The notes below the pieces were generated by a model. The model saw only the letters and a program-made list of their open reading frames with translations. It ran no database searches and was not told where the DNA came from. Shown in pieces: positions 35,344 to 43,659 of a stretch of DNA of 64,000 nt. Both the position numbers and the translations under genes were made by a program. The stretch is from Pseudomonadota bacterium (lineage in GTDB: Bacteria > Pseudomonadota > Alphaproteobacteria > Sphingomonadales > Sphingomonadaceae): the NCBI GenBank assembly GCA_023433445.1, contig JAEZCS010000016.1, positions 1 to 64,000 on the forward strand, in the 5' to 3' direction. Position 1 is the first letter of the stretch; the number at the start of each line of letters is the position of its first letter.

Positions 35344-36705
35344 TCAGCTCGGCAAATGACGCGAAAGATAGCGCATCAGATCCTGCCTGAGACGGTCGAG
35401 TCCCTGTTCATCGGGCGATTCGATTCTGGCTACCAGTTCCGCCTGGGTGTTGGAGGCGCGTAGCAGCCACCAGCCGTCTTTCCTGCTCACCCGCGCGCCG
35501 TCGATATCATCCAGGACCGCGCCCTCCGATCGGAGCTGGACAATGATGTCCGAGATGATGTCGAATTTGCGTTCCTCTTCGACCGGGAAGCGCAGTTCCG
35601 GGGTATTTACCAGCGTCGGCAGATCGTCGTGCAGCGCAGTGATGGTCTTGCCGTGCAGGCCCGCCATGCGAATGAGCCGCAGGGCGGCATAAAGGCCATC
35701 GTCAAAGCCGAGATATTCATCGGCAAAGACGATGTGGCCGGTCATCTCGCCGCCGAGCGGGCTGCCGACCTGCTTCATCTTCGACTTGATGTGGCTATGG
35801 CCGGTTTTCCACATGAGCGGCTGGCCGCCCAGCTCGGCTATCCGGTCGAACAGCAGCTGGCTGCATTTCACGTCGGCTACGATGGTGGCGCCGGGCCTGT
35901 CCTGAAGCACCGATTCTGCAAACAGGGCGAGCAGCTGGTCACCCCAGATGGTGCGGCCCCGCCCGTCGACGACGCCGATGCGGTCGCCATCGCCGTCAAA
36001 GGCAAGTCCGAAATGGAGGTTTTTCGCGACGACAAGGTCACGCAGGTCGTGCAGATTTTCCTCGATCGTGGGGTCGGGGTGATGATGGGGAAAATTGCCG
36101 TCTATGTCGGTGAAGAGCGTATGATGCTCACCGGGGAGGAGCTTCACGAGCTTTTCGATGACCGGTCCAGCGGCGCCATTGCCGGCGTCCCAGCCGATCC
36201 GCCAGGCGCCGCCGTCAAATCCTTCCATCAGCCGCGTGACATAGCGGTCCATGATGTCGATGGCAGAGCAGTTGCCGCTGCCCTCTTCCCAGTCTCCGGC
36301 AGCGGCCATGACGCCAAGCCGGGCGATGTCGGGCCCAAAAAAGGCTTCATGCGCAAGCACCAGCTTGAAGCCATTGTGATCGGCGGGATTATGGCTGCCG
36401 GTTATCTGGATGCCGCCATCAACATCGAGCACCGTTTCGGCATAATAGAGCATTGGCGTGGGGCCGATGCCGATGCGCAGCACGTCGATGCCGCTGTCCG
36501 CGAGGCCGGAGGCGACCGCCTGCTCCAGCATGGGCGAGCTGAGGCGGCCGTCACGCCCAAGCGCGACCGCTGATCCGCCCCTGCGCCTGACAATGGTGCC
36601 GAAACTGCGGCCGAGGGCGTAGGCGTCCCCCTCCCTGAGCGTTTTGCCGACGATGCCGCGCATGTCATATTCGCGCAGCAGCGATGGGTGGAAGCGGTGG
36701 GACAT
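35344..36705 (-). CDS. Phosphomannomutase/phosphoglucomutase
   Basis: Alpha-D-phosphohexomutase (AlgC/ManB type) that interconverts hexose 1- and 6-phosphates for surface polysaccharide and sugar-nucleotide synthesis. 453 residues, four-domain family. The phospho-serine loop is ITGSHNPADHNGFK, the metal loop is AFDGDGDRIGVVD, sugar-binding GGEMTGHIVF is present, and the C-terminal phosphate loop region is VSRKDGWWLLRASNTQ. It starts 18 bp after the J-protein gene, so mipZ, the J-protein gene and this gene appear to be one operon. Confidence 0.92.
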   Translation of the reverse strand: MSHRFHPSLLREYDMRGIVGKTLREGDAYALGRSFGTIVRRRGGSAVALGRDGRLSSPMLEQAVASGLADSGIDVLRIGIGPTPMLYYAETVLDVDGGIQITGSHNPADHNGFKLVLAHEAFFGPDIARLGVMAAAGDWEEGSGNCSAIDIMDRYVTRLMEGFDGGAWRIGWDAGNGAAGPVIEKLVKLLPGEHHTLFTDIDGNFPHHHPDPTIEENLHDLRDLVVAKNLHFGLAFDGDGDRIGVVDGRGRTIWGDQLLALFAESVLQDRPGATIVADVKCSQLLFDRIAELGGQPLMWKTGHSHIKSKMKQVGSPLGGEMTGHIVFADEYLGFDDGLYAALRLIRMAGLHGKTITALHDDLPTLVNTPELRFPVEEERKFDIISDIIVQLRSEGAVLDDIDGARVSRKDGWWLLRASNTQAELVARIESPDEQGLDRLRQDLMRYLSRHLPS

Positions 36706-36723
36706 GGGCTTGGGTTCTACACC

Positions 36724-37167
36724 CTAGCGGCGGGGTGGCTGATCTTTTTTCTCTGGCTCAGCGAGCAGCAGGTCGCGCGCGGCATTGATTTCCGCGGCCA
36801 GAGCTTCCGTGCCGCCGCGATCGGGGTGGACCGAGGCGATCAGCCGTCGGTGAGCCGCGCGGATCATATTCTCGTCGGCATCTTCAGGGACGCCGAGCAG
36901 GGCCCGGGCTCTGGCGATGCTGGCGGGTTCGGCGGCTGCCTTGGGAGAAGTGGAGCGTCGTTTCTTCTGCTTTGCCTGGTTGAGGAAAAAAAGAGCTGCG
37001 CCAAGGAGCAGGGGCGCTCCAGCAAGCGGCTTGCCCTTCGCCGCCATGACCGCGCCCACCAGCGCGCTGCCCAACACCATGCCATCCTTCACACTCATGC
37101 GCTGCAAACGTCCCGTCCAGATGAGCCAGGCGGCGAGCCCGAGAAGAAGAAAGGCGAAAAGACCCAT
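36724..37167 (-). CDS. Membrane-anchored J-domain protein (Tim14/Pam18-like layout)
   Basis: A 147-residue protein with an N-terminal membrane helix (LFAFLLLGLAAWLIW), a second hydrophobic segment (LLLGAALFFLNQ), a basic linker (KQKKRRSTSPK), and a C-terminal J domain with the HPD tripeptide in RLIASVHPDRGGTEALAAEI. J proteins stimulate DnaK-type Hsp70s. Layout and size are like mitochondrial Tim14, whose bacterial kin are known in alphaproteobacteria. Its ATG overlaps the mipZ TGA (TGATG). Confidence 0.85.
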   Translation of the reverse strand: MGLFAFLLLGLAAWLIWTGRLQRMSVKDGMVLGSALVGAVMAAKGKPLAGAPLLLGAALFFLNQAKQKKRRSTSPKAAAEPASIARARALLGVPEDADENMIRAAHRRLIASVHPDRGGTEALAAEINAARDLLLAEPEKKDQPPRR

Positions 37168-37976
37168 CAGGCCGCGCCGAGAAGATCGACCGGCGTCCTT
37201 TCCTCACGCGAAGGGAGGGCAAGGCCCGAGACCATCTCGCGCAGTTCCTGACGCGCGGCGATGTGGCTGACGCCGAGATCGCCCAGATGCCCCTTGTCGA
37301 GCAGGGTGAGGCCCGAAGGAAAGAGTTCGCGGAAGATGACGCGCTCGGAAAGGCCGGGGATCACGCGGAAGCCGACGCGGCGGGACAGTTCCATGAGGGC
37401 ATCGCCGACGCGCTTCTTGTTGCGGGCGTCATGATGCTGGACGCGATTGCGCAGCACGACCCAGTCGATCGAGACGCCATCGGCCTTGGCGCGGGTCTTG
37501 CGCGCTTCGAAGATCAGTTCGGAATAGAAGGACAGGCGGCGGACCTTGAAGGTTTCCGCGTCGACCTGGCCGATGAGGTCGAAATCGACGAAGCTGTCAT
37601 TCATCGGCGTCACCAGCGTGTGGGCGCGGGCCGCCATGTGGCGGGCGAACAGGTCATCACGACCGGGGGTGTCGACGACCAGGAAATCCTTGCCCTCGGC
37701 GACGGCGGCGGTTTCTTCCTCCAGCGCTTCGATCGTATCACCTTTAAGCACCGCGAAGTCGGGCGCGGGCAGGTCGATGTTGCGGCGGCGGGCCGTCTCG
37801 GCACGGTTTTCCATGTAGCGCGTGACAGTGCGCTGGCGCGGGTCGAGATCGATCATGCCGACCTTGTAGCCGAGCGCGGTCAAGGCGATGGCGGTGTGCA
37901 CGGCGGTGGTCGACTTGCCGGTCCCGCCCTTTTCATTGGCGAAGACGATATGATGCGTTTGGGTGTTCGGACCCAT
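37167..37976 (-). CDS. mipZ: Division-plane positioning ATPase MipZ
   Basis: ParA/MinD-superfamily ATPase that forms a gradient from the ParB-bound origin and blocks FtsZ assembly near the poles in alphaproteobacteria. About 269 residues. Deviant Walker A EKGGTGKSTTAVH, switch DLDPRQRT and Walker B VVDTPGRDD; the C-terminal region (RNRVQHHDARNKKRV, PGLSERVIFRELFPSGLT) is MipZ-specific rather than ParA. I chose the ATG at 37976 (MGPNTQTHHIVF). It lies only about 2.5 kb from the proposed origin. Confidence 0.92.
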   Translation of the reverse strand: MGPNTQTHHIVFANEKGGTGKSTTAVHTAIALTALGYKVGMIDLDPRQRTVTRYMENRAETARRRNIDLPAPDFAVLKGDTIEALEEETAAVAEGKDFLVVDTPGRDDLFARHMAARAHTLVTPMNDSFVDFDLIGQVDAETFKVRRLSFYSELIFEARKTRAKADGVSIDWVVLRNRVQHHDARNKKRVGDALMELSRRVGFRVIPGLSERVIFRELFPSGLTLLDKGHLGDLGVSHIAARQELREMVSGLALPSREERTPVDLLGAA

Positions 37977-38079
37977 TGATAACCCCGTTAATTGCCGCAA
38001 CGATTCTTGACCCTATTGCCGGGTCGTGCCTTTAGCAGGATAGTCCCCGTGCACATGCCATATCGGAGCCCCTCGTCCC

Positions 38080-38925
38080 GTGCAAACCCTGCGTGACCTT
38101 CCTTCCTTAAGAACCGCGATCGATGCGATGAAAAGCGATGGGCGGCCCGTCGCGCTGGTGCCGACGATGGGCGCGCTGCATGAAGGGCATATGGCGCTGG
38201 TCGAGGAAGCGCGGCGGCATGCCGGGCATGTCGTGGTGTCGATCTTCGTCAATCCGCGGCAGTTCGGCGCGAACGAGGATCTGGACGCCTACCCAAGGCG
38301 TGAGGCGAAGGACGCCCAGATGTGCCAGGCGGCGGGAGTCGATGCGCTGTGGGCGCCGACGGCGGAAGTCATGTACCCCGACGGCTACGCGACCAATATC
38401 TCCGTTTCGGGGATAACCGAAGTACTGGATGGCGCGGCGCGGCCGGGGCATTTCGATGGCGTCGCAACGGTCGTCACCAAGCTTTTCAACCAGGTGCAGC
38501 CCGATGCCGCGCTGTTCGGGGAAAAGGATTATCAGCAGCTCGCAATGATCCGCCAGATGGTGCGAGACCTCGACATGCGGATCGAGATCATCGGTGTGCC
38601 GACCCAGCGGGCCGAGGACGGACTCGCCCTGTCATCGCGCAACGCCTATCTGACGGACGAGGAGCGCAAGGACGCGCTCGCCCTGCCCCGCGCCCTTGGC
38701 GAAGCGGCACGACAGATGGAGAAGGGCGCGAGCGTCGAGGCGGCCATCGCCAAGGCGATCGCGATGCTGAGCGCCCATGGCTTTGATCCCATCGATTATG
38801 TGACGCTGTGCGACGCGGTGACGCTGGAACCGATGCATGTGCTGGACCGCCCGGCCCGGTTGCTGGGCGCGGCGAAGCTGGGGCGGACGCGGCTCATTGA
38901 TAATATCGTGGTCGAGCCTTCCTGA
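38080..38925 (+). CDS. panC: Pantothenate synthetase
   Basis: Condenses pantoate and beta-alanine with ATP to give pantothenate, on the path to CoA (coaE is 5 kb away). 281 residues. Motifs: VPTMGALHEGHMALVEEA (HxGH), SIFVNPRQFG, LFGEKDYQQL, and ALSSRNAYL. Starts at a GTG. The only plus-strand gene in a 12-kb minus-strand block left of the origin; convergent with hemJ. Confidence 0.95.
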   Translation: MQTLRDLPSLRTAIDAMKSDGRPVALVPTMGALHEGHMALVEEARRHAGHVVVSIFVNPRQFGANEDLDAYPRREAKDAQMCQAAGVDALWAPTAEVMYPDGYATNISVSGITEVLDGAARPGHFDGVATVVTKLFNQVQPDAALFGEKDYQQLAMIRQMVRDLDMRIEIIGVPTQRAEDGLALSSRNAYLTDEERKDALALPRALGEAARQMEKGASVEAAIAKAIAMLSAHGFDPIDYVTLCDAVTLEPMHVLDRPARLLGAAKLGRTRLIDNIVVEPS

Positions 38926-38930
38926 GATTC

Positions 38931-39004
38931 GTCATTCCAGCGGAGGCTGGAGTCTGCCGATGTTCAGAGCTGCCTCATGAGATCCCAGCTTGCGCTGGGA
39001 TGAC
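38931..39004. repeat. Pair of REP-like palindromes between convergent panC and hemJ
   Basis: Two imperfect palindromes: TCCAGC-ggag-GCTGGA (38936-38951) and ATCCCAGC-ttgc-GCTGGGAT (38982-39001). They are arranged so that the outer edges, GTCATTCCAGC and GCTGGGATGAC, are themselves inverted repeats. This is the look of a dispersed extragenic palindromic element. It sits between two convergent stop codons and may stop transcription in both directions. Confidence 0.65.
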
Positions 39005-39010
39005 GGGGAC

Positions 39011-39451
39011 TCAGAAGGGTTTGACGATTACCGCCACCACGATCACCGCCGCAGCGATGCCGGGGACTTCGTTGATTAGACGCAGCTTTTTCTCGCTTAG
39101 AGGGCGCAGGCCCCGGGCAAGCTTCTTCGTATAGCCTGCAATCCAGCCATGATAGGCGGAGAGGCCCAGGACGAAGAGAAGCTTCAAGTGGAACCAGCCG
39201 AAATGCCAGGCGCCGATTTCCACCATCAACATGAGACCGAAGACCCAGACGAGGATCAGCGAGGGGTTGAGGATAATCTTGAGCAAGCGCTTCTCGCGAT
39301 CGATCCATTTGCGATCCTCATCCGATCCGATGGCGCATTGATGATGATAGACGAAGAAGCGCGGCATCATGAACAATCCCGCCATCAGGAAGATGACGAA
39401 GATGAGATGGGCGGCCTTCACCCACAGATAGGCGGCTCCGAGATAGGGCAT
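39011..39451 (-). CDS. hemJ: Protoporphyrinogen oxidase HemJ (CopD-like membrane protein)
   Basis: Four-helix membrane protein of 146 residues that oxidises protoporphyrinogen IX in many alphaproteobacteria. Motifs: WVKAAHLIFVIFLMAGLFMMPRFFVYH with candidate haem-ligand His residues, LVWVFGLMLM, and FHLKLLFVLGLSAYHGW. It overlaps the hemE stop (TGATG) and is co-translated with it, supporting the haem assignment over a copper-resistance role. Confidence 0.9.
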   Translation of the reverse strand: MPYLGAAYLWVKAAHLIFVIFLMAGLFMMPRFFVYHHQCAIGSDEDRKWIDREKRLLKIILNPSLILVWVFGLMLMVEIGAWHFGWFHLKLLFVLGLSAYHGWIAGYTKKLARGLRPLSEKKLRLINEVPGIAAAVIVVAVIVKPF

Positions 39452-40512
39452 CAGCTACTCTTTCCTTGCCGGACATAGGCGATGAGCGCCTCGACATGCG
39501 CGATCGGGGTATCGGGAAGGATGCCATGGCCGAGGTTCAGGATATGCGGCCTGCCCGCAAAGGCGGCGCGGATATTGTCGACCGACTCCTCGACCGCCCT
39601 GCCCCCGGCGATGAGCGCCAGCGGATCGAGATTGCCCTGCACAGGCAAGCCCTTGGGCAACACACGGTTCGCCCAATGGGGATCGATGGTTTCATCGACG
39701 CCGATCGCGTCGACGCCCGTTCCAGCCGCATAATCGGCGAGCTTGGCGCCCGCGCCCTTGGGGAAACCGATGACAGGGATATTGGGGTGGAGCACCTTCA
39801 ACTTCTCCACAATCCGCCGGTTGGGTTCGATGACCCAGCGATTGAACTGAAGCGGCGCAAGGCTGCCGGCCCAGCTGTCGAACAGCTGCACCGCCTCTAC
39901 GCCCGCCGTGATCTGGCCCGACAGATAGGTGACGGTGGACTCGATGATGGCGTCGATGATCGCGCCGAAGCGTTCCGGGTCCTGATAGGCGAGACGGCGT
40001 GCTGCCCCCTGATCCTTGCTGCCCTGCCCTGCCACCATATAGGTCGAGATGGTCCAGGGACTACCTGCAAAGCCAAGGAAGGTGACGGATGGGTCCAGCG
40101 CCGCCTTCACGCGCGCCACGGTGTCGTAGACCGCCTCGTAGCGGCTCAGATCAGGCTTGAGCGCCGACAGGTCGGTTTCGCTGAGGATTGGCGCGAGGCG
40201 CGGCCCCTCCCCCGTTTCGAACCAGAGATTTTGCCCCATCGCATAAGGCACGATCAAAATGTCGGAAAAGAGGATCGCACCATCAAAGCCGAAGCGGCGA
40301 AGCGGCTGGATCGTGACTTCAGCAGCAGCCGGGCTATCATAGACCAGCTCGAGAAAGCCGCCCTTCTGCGCGCGCAAGGCACGATATTCTGGCAGATAGC
40401 GGCCCGCCTGGCGCATCAGCCACATGGGCGGCACGGGCAGGCTTTCACCCTTCAGGACGGAAAGCAGCGGCTTGGAAGTTCCAGCGGAAAGGCCGGCATC
40501 TTGTCCCGTCAT
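39451..40512 (-). CDS. hemE: Uroporphyrinogen decarboxylase
   Basis: Converts uroporphyrinogen III to coproporphyrinogen III in haem synthesis. 353 residues. Motifs: PPMWLMRQAGRYLPEYRALR at the N-terminus (active-site Arg residues), ILFSDILIVPYAMG (catalytic Asp), GFAGSPWTISTYMVAG and the C-terminal NLGHGILPDTP. It forms the left flank of the proposed origin, as in Caulobacter, and is transcribed away from it. Confidence 0.95.
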   Translation of the reverse strand: MTGQDAGLSAGTSKPLLSVLKGESLPVPPMWLMRQAGRYLPEYRALRAQKGGFLELVYDSPAAAEVTIQPLRRFGFDGAILFSDILIVPYAMGQNLWFETGEGPRLAPILSETDLSALKPDLSRYEAVYDTVARVKAALDPSVTFLGFAGSPWTISTYMVAGQGSKDQGAARRLAYQDPERFGAIIDAIIESTVTYLSGQITAGVEAVQLFDSWAGSLAPLQFNRWVIEPNRRIVEKLKVLHPNIPVIGFPKGAGAKLADYAAGTGVDAIGVDETIDPHWANRVLPKGLPVQGNLDPLALIAGGRAVEESVDNIRAAFAGRPHILNLGHGILPDTPIAHVEALIAYVRQGKSS

Positions 40513-40800
40513 AATCTCTCTTATTTAGATTCTTAAAAAGGATGATGGAGATAGTAGAGGCGTTGGCAGCGGGGTTTATGCGCTGTGCCCCGATTTGCCA
40601 ACAGCTTGACTCCCTGACCTCAAGGATTCCGACGCGAGTCAGTTCATTCATCCCCGTTACCCACAGCTTGTGGATGAAAATGACGACCTGTGGGAGCCAT
40701 GTGGATAAGATTCCGGCTAATGGGGGCTACCCAAATGGGGGTATTTCATCCGCAACCTATCCCTTGCTTTATCCACAGGCTCCACACAGAGATATGCGTC
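40513..40800. other. oriC: Probable chromosomal replication origin (oriC)
   Basis: A 288-bp intergenic region flanked by hemE (left, minus) and ppsR/RP001 (right, plus), the same flanks as Caulobacter Cori. It holds two perfect DnaA boxes, two with one mismatch, and five GANTC (CcrM-type) sites at 40528, 40608, 40625, 40636 and 40709, where about one is expected by chance. An AT-rich stretch next to hemE (about 40511-40540, with TTATTTAGATTCTTAAAAA) could be the unwinding element. Genes on each side run away from it. The start of a long reading frame through this region is rejected. Confidence 0.82.
40657..40777. promoter_or_regulatory. DnaA box cluster
   Basis: TTATCCACA at 40769-40777 (plus) and TGTGGATAA at 40700-40708 (minus-strand box) are perfect consensus. 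TTACCCACA at 40657-40665 (plus) and TGTGGATGA at 40669-40677 (minus) each differ by one base. Spacing between the four is 3, 22 and 60 bp. Boxes of both orientations clustered in 121 bp support DnaA binding. Confidence 0.85.
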
Positions 40801-41628
40801 ATGTCGCGTATCCATCTGCATTTGCTCTCTGACTCCACCGGCGAGACGCTGGAGAATATCGCCAAGGCAGCGATCGGTGCCTTTGAAAATGTCGAGGCGG
40901 TACGGCATTTCTGGCCGATGGTGCGGTCCGATGTCCACCTTGACCGGATCATGGAGGAGATTGCCGCCAATCCCGGCCTGGTGTTGTTCACCCTGTCCAA
41001 TCATCAGTTGCGGCGGCGGCTGGAAACCCGGTGCCGGGCGCTGGGCCTGCCCCATGTCGCGGCGCTCGATAGCGTGACTGACGCCCTGTCCAACATATTG
41101 GGGCAGGAAACCCGCAATCGGCCGGGGCGCAAACATATTTTGGACGAAGCCTATTTCGCGCGGATCGAGGCGATCCAGTTCACCATCGCCCATGATGACG
41201 GCGTGGGCCATGAAAATTGGGAAGAGGCGGACATTGTGTTGGCGGGCGTGTCGCGCGCATCCAAGACGCCGACCTCCATCTATCTTGCCAATCGCGGATA
41301 CAAGACGGCGAACATTCCCCTGGTGGTGCAATCGCCGCCGCCGCGCAGCCTCTATTCGCTGAGGCATCCGATGGTTGTGGGGCTGACGGTCAGCCCGGAG
41401 CGGCTGGTGCAGATCCGCCGCAATCGCCTTCTGTCTTTGAATCAGGCGCCGGAGACCAGCTATGTCAATCTGGACAAGGTGCAGGAGGAGCTGGCCTTTG
41501 CCCGGCGCATGTTTGCCGACAATGGCTGGCCGGTGATCGACATGACGCGCCGGTCGATCGAGGAAGCGGCGGCGGCCATCATCAACCTGTTCAATGACCG
41601 TGTGCTGGCGGAAGGAAGTGAAGCATGA
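40801..41628 (+). CDS. ppsR: Pyruvate,phosphate dikinase / PEP synthase regulatory protein (DUF299, RP001 homologue)
   Basis: Bifunctional kinase/phosphorylase that controls PPDK or PEP synthase by threonine phosphorylation. 275 residues from the ATG at 40801 (MSRIHLHLLSDSTGETLE), with the nucleotide-binding P-loop GVSRASKTPTSIYLANRGYK and TIAHDDG. A longer frame from 40690 passes through DnaA boxes and is not a family N-terminus. It is the first gene right of the origin, and overlaps maf by ATGA. Confidence 0.92.
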   Translation: MSRIHLHLLSDSTGETLENIAKAAIGAFENVEAVRHFWPMVRSDVHLDRIMEEIAANPGLVLFTLSNHQLRRRLETRCRALGLPHVAALDSVTDALSNILGQETRNRPGRKHILDEAYFARIEAIQFTIAHDDGVGHENWEEADIVLAGVSRASKTPTSIYLANRGYKTANIPLVVQSPPPRSLYSLRHPMVVGLTVSPERLVQIRRNRLLSLNQAPETSYVNLDKVQEELAFARRMFADNGWPVIDMTRRSIEEAAAAIINLFNDRVLAEGSEA

Positions 41629-42218
41629 TCGTGCTGGCGTCACAAAGCGCAAGCCGCCGAGCGTTGTTGCAGGCGGCGGGCGTTCCGTTCGAAGCGCTCT
41701 CGCCCGGCGTGGATGAGGAAGCGGCGAAGGAATCGCTGCGGGCTGACGGATTGGACGCGCGAGCCTTGGCGGATGCCCTCGCCGAGTTGAAGGCGCTGCG
41801 GGTGTCGCGCCGGGTGCCGGGTGGATTGATCCTGGGCTGCGACCAGACTTTGAGCCTGGATGACGGCAGCATGATCGACAAGGCTGTGGATCGGGCCGAT
41901 GCCGAACGGATCCTGCGCCTCTTGTCCGGGCGGGTGCATCATCTGCATAGCGCTGCCGTCATCGTGCTGAATGGTGAGCCGATCTGGCGACATATTGAAC
42001 GGGTACGCATGACCGTGCGCCCTTTGTCAGATAGTTTCATAGCTAAGTATCTAGACGAGGAATGGGAGCATTGCCGCTGGTGCGTCGGCAATTACCGGAT
42101 CGAGGGGCCGGGTGTGCAGCTGTTCAGCAAGGTGGAAGGGAGTCAGTTCGCGATTCAGGGGCTTCCGCTGCTGCCGCTGCTTGACTTTCTGCGCGTGCGG
42201 AGCGTTCTGCCGTCATGA
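41625..42218 (+). CDS. Maf-like nucleotide pyrophosphatase
   Basis: House-cleaning nucleoside triphosphate pyrophosphatase of the Maf/YhdE/YceF family. 197 residues. Motifs: VLASQSASRRALLQAAG at the N-terminus and catalytic Asp in LILGCDQTLSLDDG. Substrate subtype (m7GTP or UTP/dTTP) cannot be told with certainty. ATGA overlaps with ppsR and with aroE place it in the origin-proximal operon. Confidence 0.92.
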   Translation: MIVLASQSASRRALLQAAGVPFEALSPGVDEEAAKESLRADGLDARALADALAELKALRVSRRVPGGLILGCDQTLSLDDGSMIDKAVDRADAERILRLLSGRVHHLHSAAVIVLNGEPIWRHIERVRMTVRPLSDSFIAKYLDEEWEHCRWCVGNYRIEGPGVQLFSKVEGSQFAIQGLPLLPLLDFLRVRSVLPS

Positions 42219-43036
42219 CTGACAAGCTTCCCTATGCAGAGGTGATCGGCGATCCGATCGCGCACAGCAAATCGCCGCTCATCCACAATTTCTGGCTCGA
42301 TTGCCTGGGTATCGAGGCGGAATATAAAAAGACCCATGTGACGGCAGAGGGGCTTTCCGCCTATTTCTTGGAGCGCAGGGCCGACCCCGACTGGTTGGGG
42401 TGCAATGTCACCATTCCCCACAAGATCGCGGTGATGGACTATACGGACGACCCAGGCGGCGTGCGCGAGCGGATCGGGGCGATGAACACGATCGCCAGCG
42501 AAACGAGCGGGCCGTTGATCGGCACCAATACCGATGCGGGCGGGTTCCTTCAGCCGTTGCTGCGCGACAAATGGAAGGGGGATAGCGCCGTGCTGATCGG
42601 CGCGGGCGGTGCGGCGCGGGCGATCCTGTTCGCGCTGACGAGCCTTGGCGTGCCGGACATCACCGTCATGGTGCGCGATGCGGCCAAGGGACAGGCGCTG
42701 CTGGACCGGGCGAAGGTGAAGGGACGGGTGATCGCAATGGGCGACGCGCTTCCGGCCGCCGATCTGCTGGTCAATACCAGTTCGCTAGGGATGGTCGGGC
42801 AGCCGGTGCTGGACCTGGACCTTTCCCCGCTGCCCGGTGATGCGACCGTCTATGACATTGTCTATGCGCCGCTGGAGACTCAATTGCTCAAGGCCGCGCG
42901 GGCAAGGGGATTGAAGGCGCTGGACGGGCTGGAGATGCTGATCGGGCAGGCCGCGCTCGCCTTCGACATCTTTTTCGATGCGCAGGCGCCGCGTGAACGG
43001 GACGATGAATTGCGCGCTCTGCTGCTGGCGGCCTGA
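42215..43036 (+). CDS. aroE: Shikimate dehydrogenase
   Basis: NADP-dependent reduction of 3-dehydroshikimate in aromatic amino-acid synthesis. 273 residues. Motifs: EVIGDPIAHSKSPLIHNFWL, GCNVTIPHKIAVM (catalytic Lys), NTDAGGF (catalytic Asp), the NADP-binding LIGAGGAARAILFAL, and LLVNTSSLGMVG. Overlaps maf by ATGA; coaE follows after 6 bp. Confidence 0.94.
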   Translation: MTDKLPYAEVIGDPIAHSKSPLIHNFWLDCLGIEAEYKKTHVTAEGLSAYFLERRADPDWLGCNVTIPHKIAVMDYTDDPGGVRERIGAMNTIASETSGPLIGTNTDAGGFLQPLLRDKWKGDSAVLIGAGGAARAILFALTSLGVPDITVMVRDAAKGQALLDRAKVKGRVIAMGDALPAADLLVNTSSLGMVGQPVLDLDLSPLPGDATVYDIVYAPLETQLLKAARARGLKALDGLEMLIGQAALAFDIFFDAQAPRERDDELRALLLAA

Positions 43037-43042
43037 AACGCC

Positions 43043-43636
43043 ATGAAGATCTACGGGCTGACCGGATCGATCGGCATGGGAAAATCGGCTGTTGCCGCCA
43101 TGTTGCGGCGGGAGGGCGTGCCCGTCTTTGATGCGGATGCGCAGGTGCATCGGTTGCAGGGGCCGCAGGGCAGGCTGTTGCAGGCAATCGAAGCGCGCTT
43201 TCCCGGAACGACGGGGCCTGCGGGCGTGGACAGGGCAAAGCTCGGTGCGGCGGTGTTCGGGCATCCGCAGGAATTGAAGGCGCTCGAAGCAATCGTCCAT
43301 CCGGCGGTAAGGGAAGAGCGGATGGCGTTCCTGCGTCGGCACAGGTCGCGCGCCTTTGTCGTGCTGGATATTCCCTTGCTGTTTGAAGGGCATATGGAGC
43401 GCAAGCTGGCCGGGGTCATTGTCGTTACCGCGCCAGCATGGAAACAGCGCAAGCGCGTGCTGGCCCGGAAGGGCATGACGGTGGCGAAATTCCGCAGAAT
43501 CCTGCATTTGCAGACGCCGGATGCTGAAAAGCAGCGGCGGGCAGACTATATCATTCATACAGGCACCACATTTGCCGCCACGCAGGCTCAGGTGCGGCGC
43601 TTGGTTGCTTGCCTTGGATCAAAGACAGGCCGATAA
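43043..43636 (+). CDS. coaE: Dephospho-CoA kinase
   Basis: Last step of CoA synthesis. 197 residues with P-loop GLTGSIGMGKSAVAAMLR, VFDADAQVHRL, and VLDIPLLFEG with the lid region following (APAWKQRKRVLARKGM). The order aroE-coaE-dnaQ is conserved near the alphaproteobacterial origin. Confidence 0.94.
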   Translation: MKIYGLTGSIGMGKSAVAAMLRREGVPVFDADAQVHRLQGPQGRLLQAIEARFPGTTGPAGVDRAKLGAAVFGHPQELKALEAIVHPAVREERMAFLRRHRSRAFVVLDIPLLFEGHMERKLAGVIVVTAPAWKQRKRVLARKGMTVAKFRRILHLQTPDAEKQRRADYIIHTGTTFAATQAQVRRLVACLGSKTGR

Positions 43637-43659
43637 GGAATAGCCGAGAGTCGGCGTGA

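Noticed and set aside
40690..40800. N-terminal extension of ppsR
   Set aside because: The extension covers two DnaA boxes and is unlike any DUF299 N-terminus; the ATG at 40801 fits the family.
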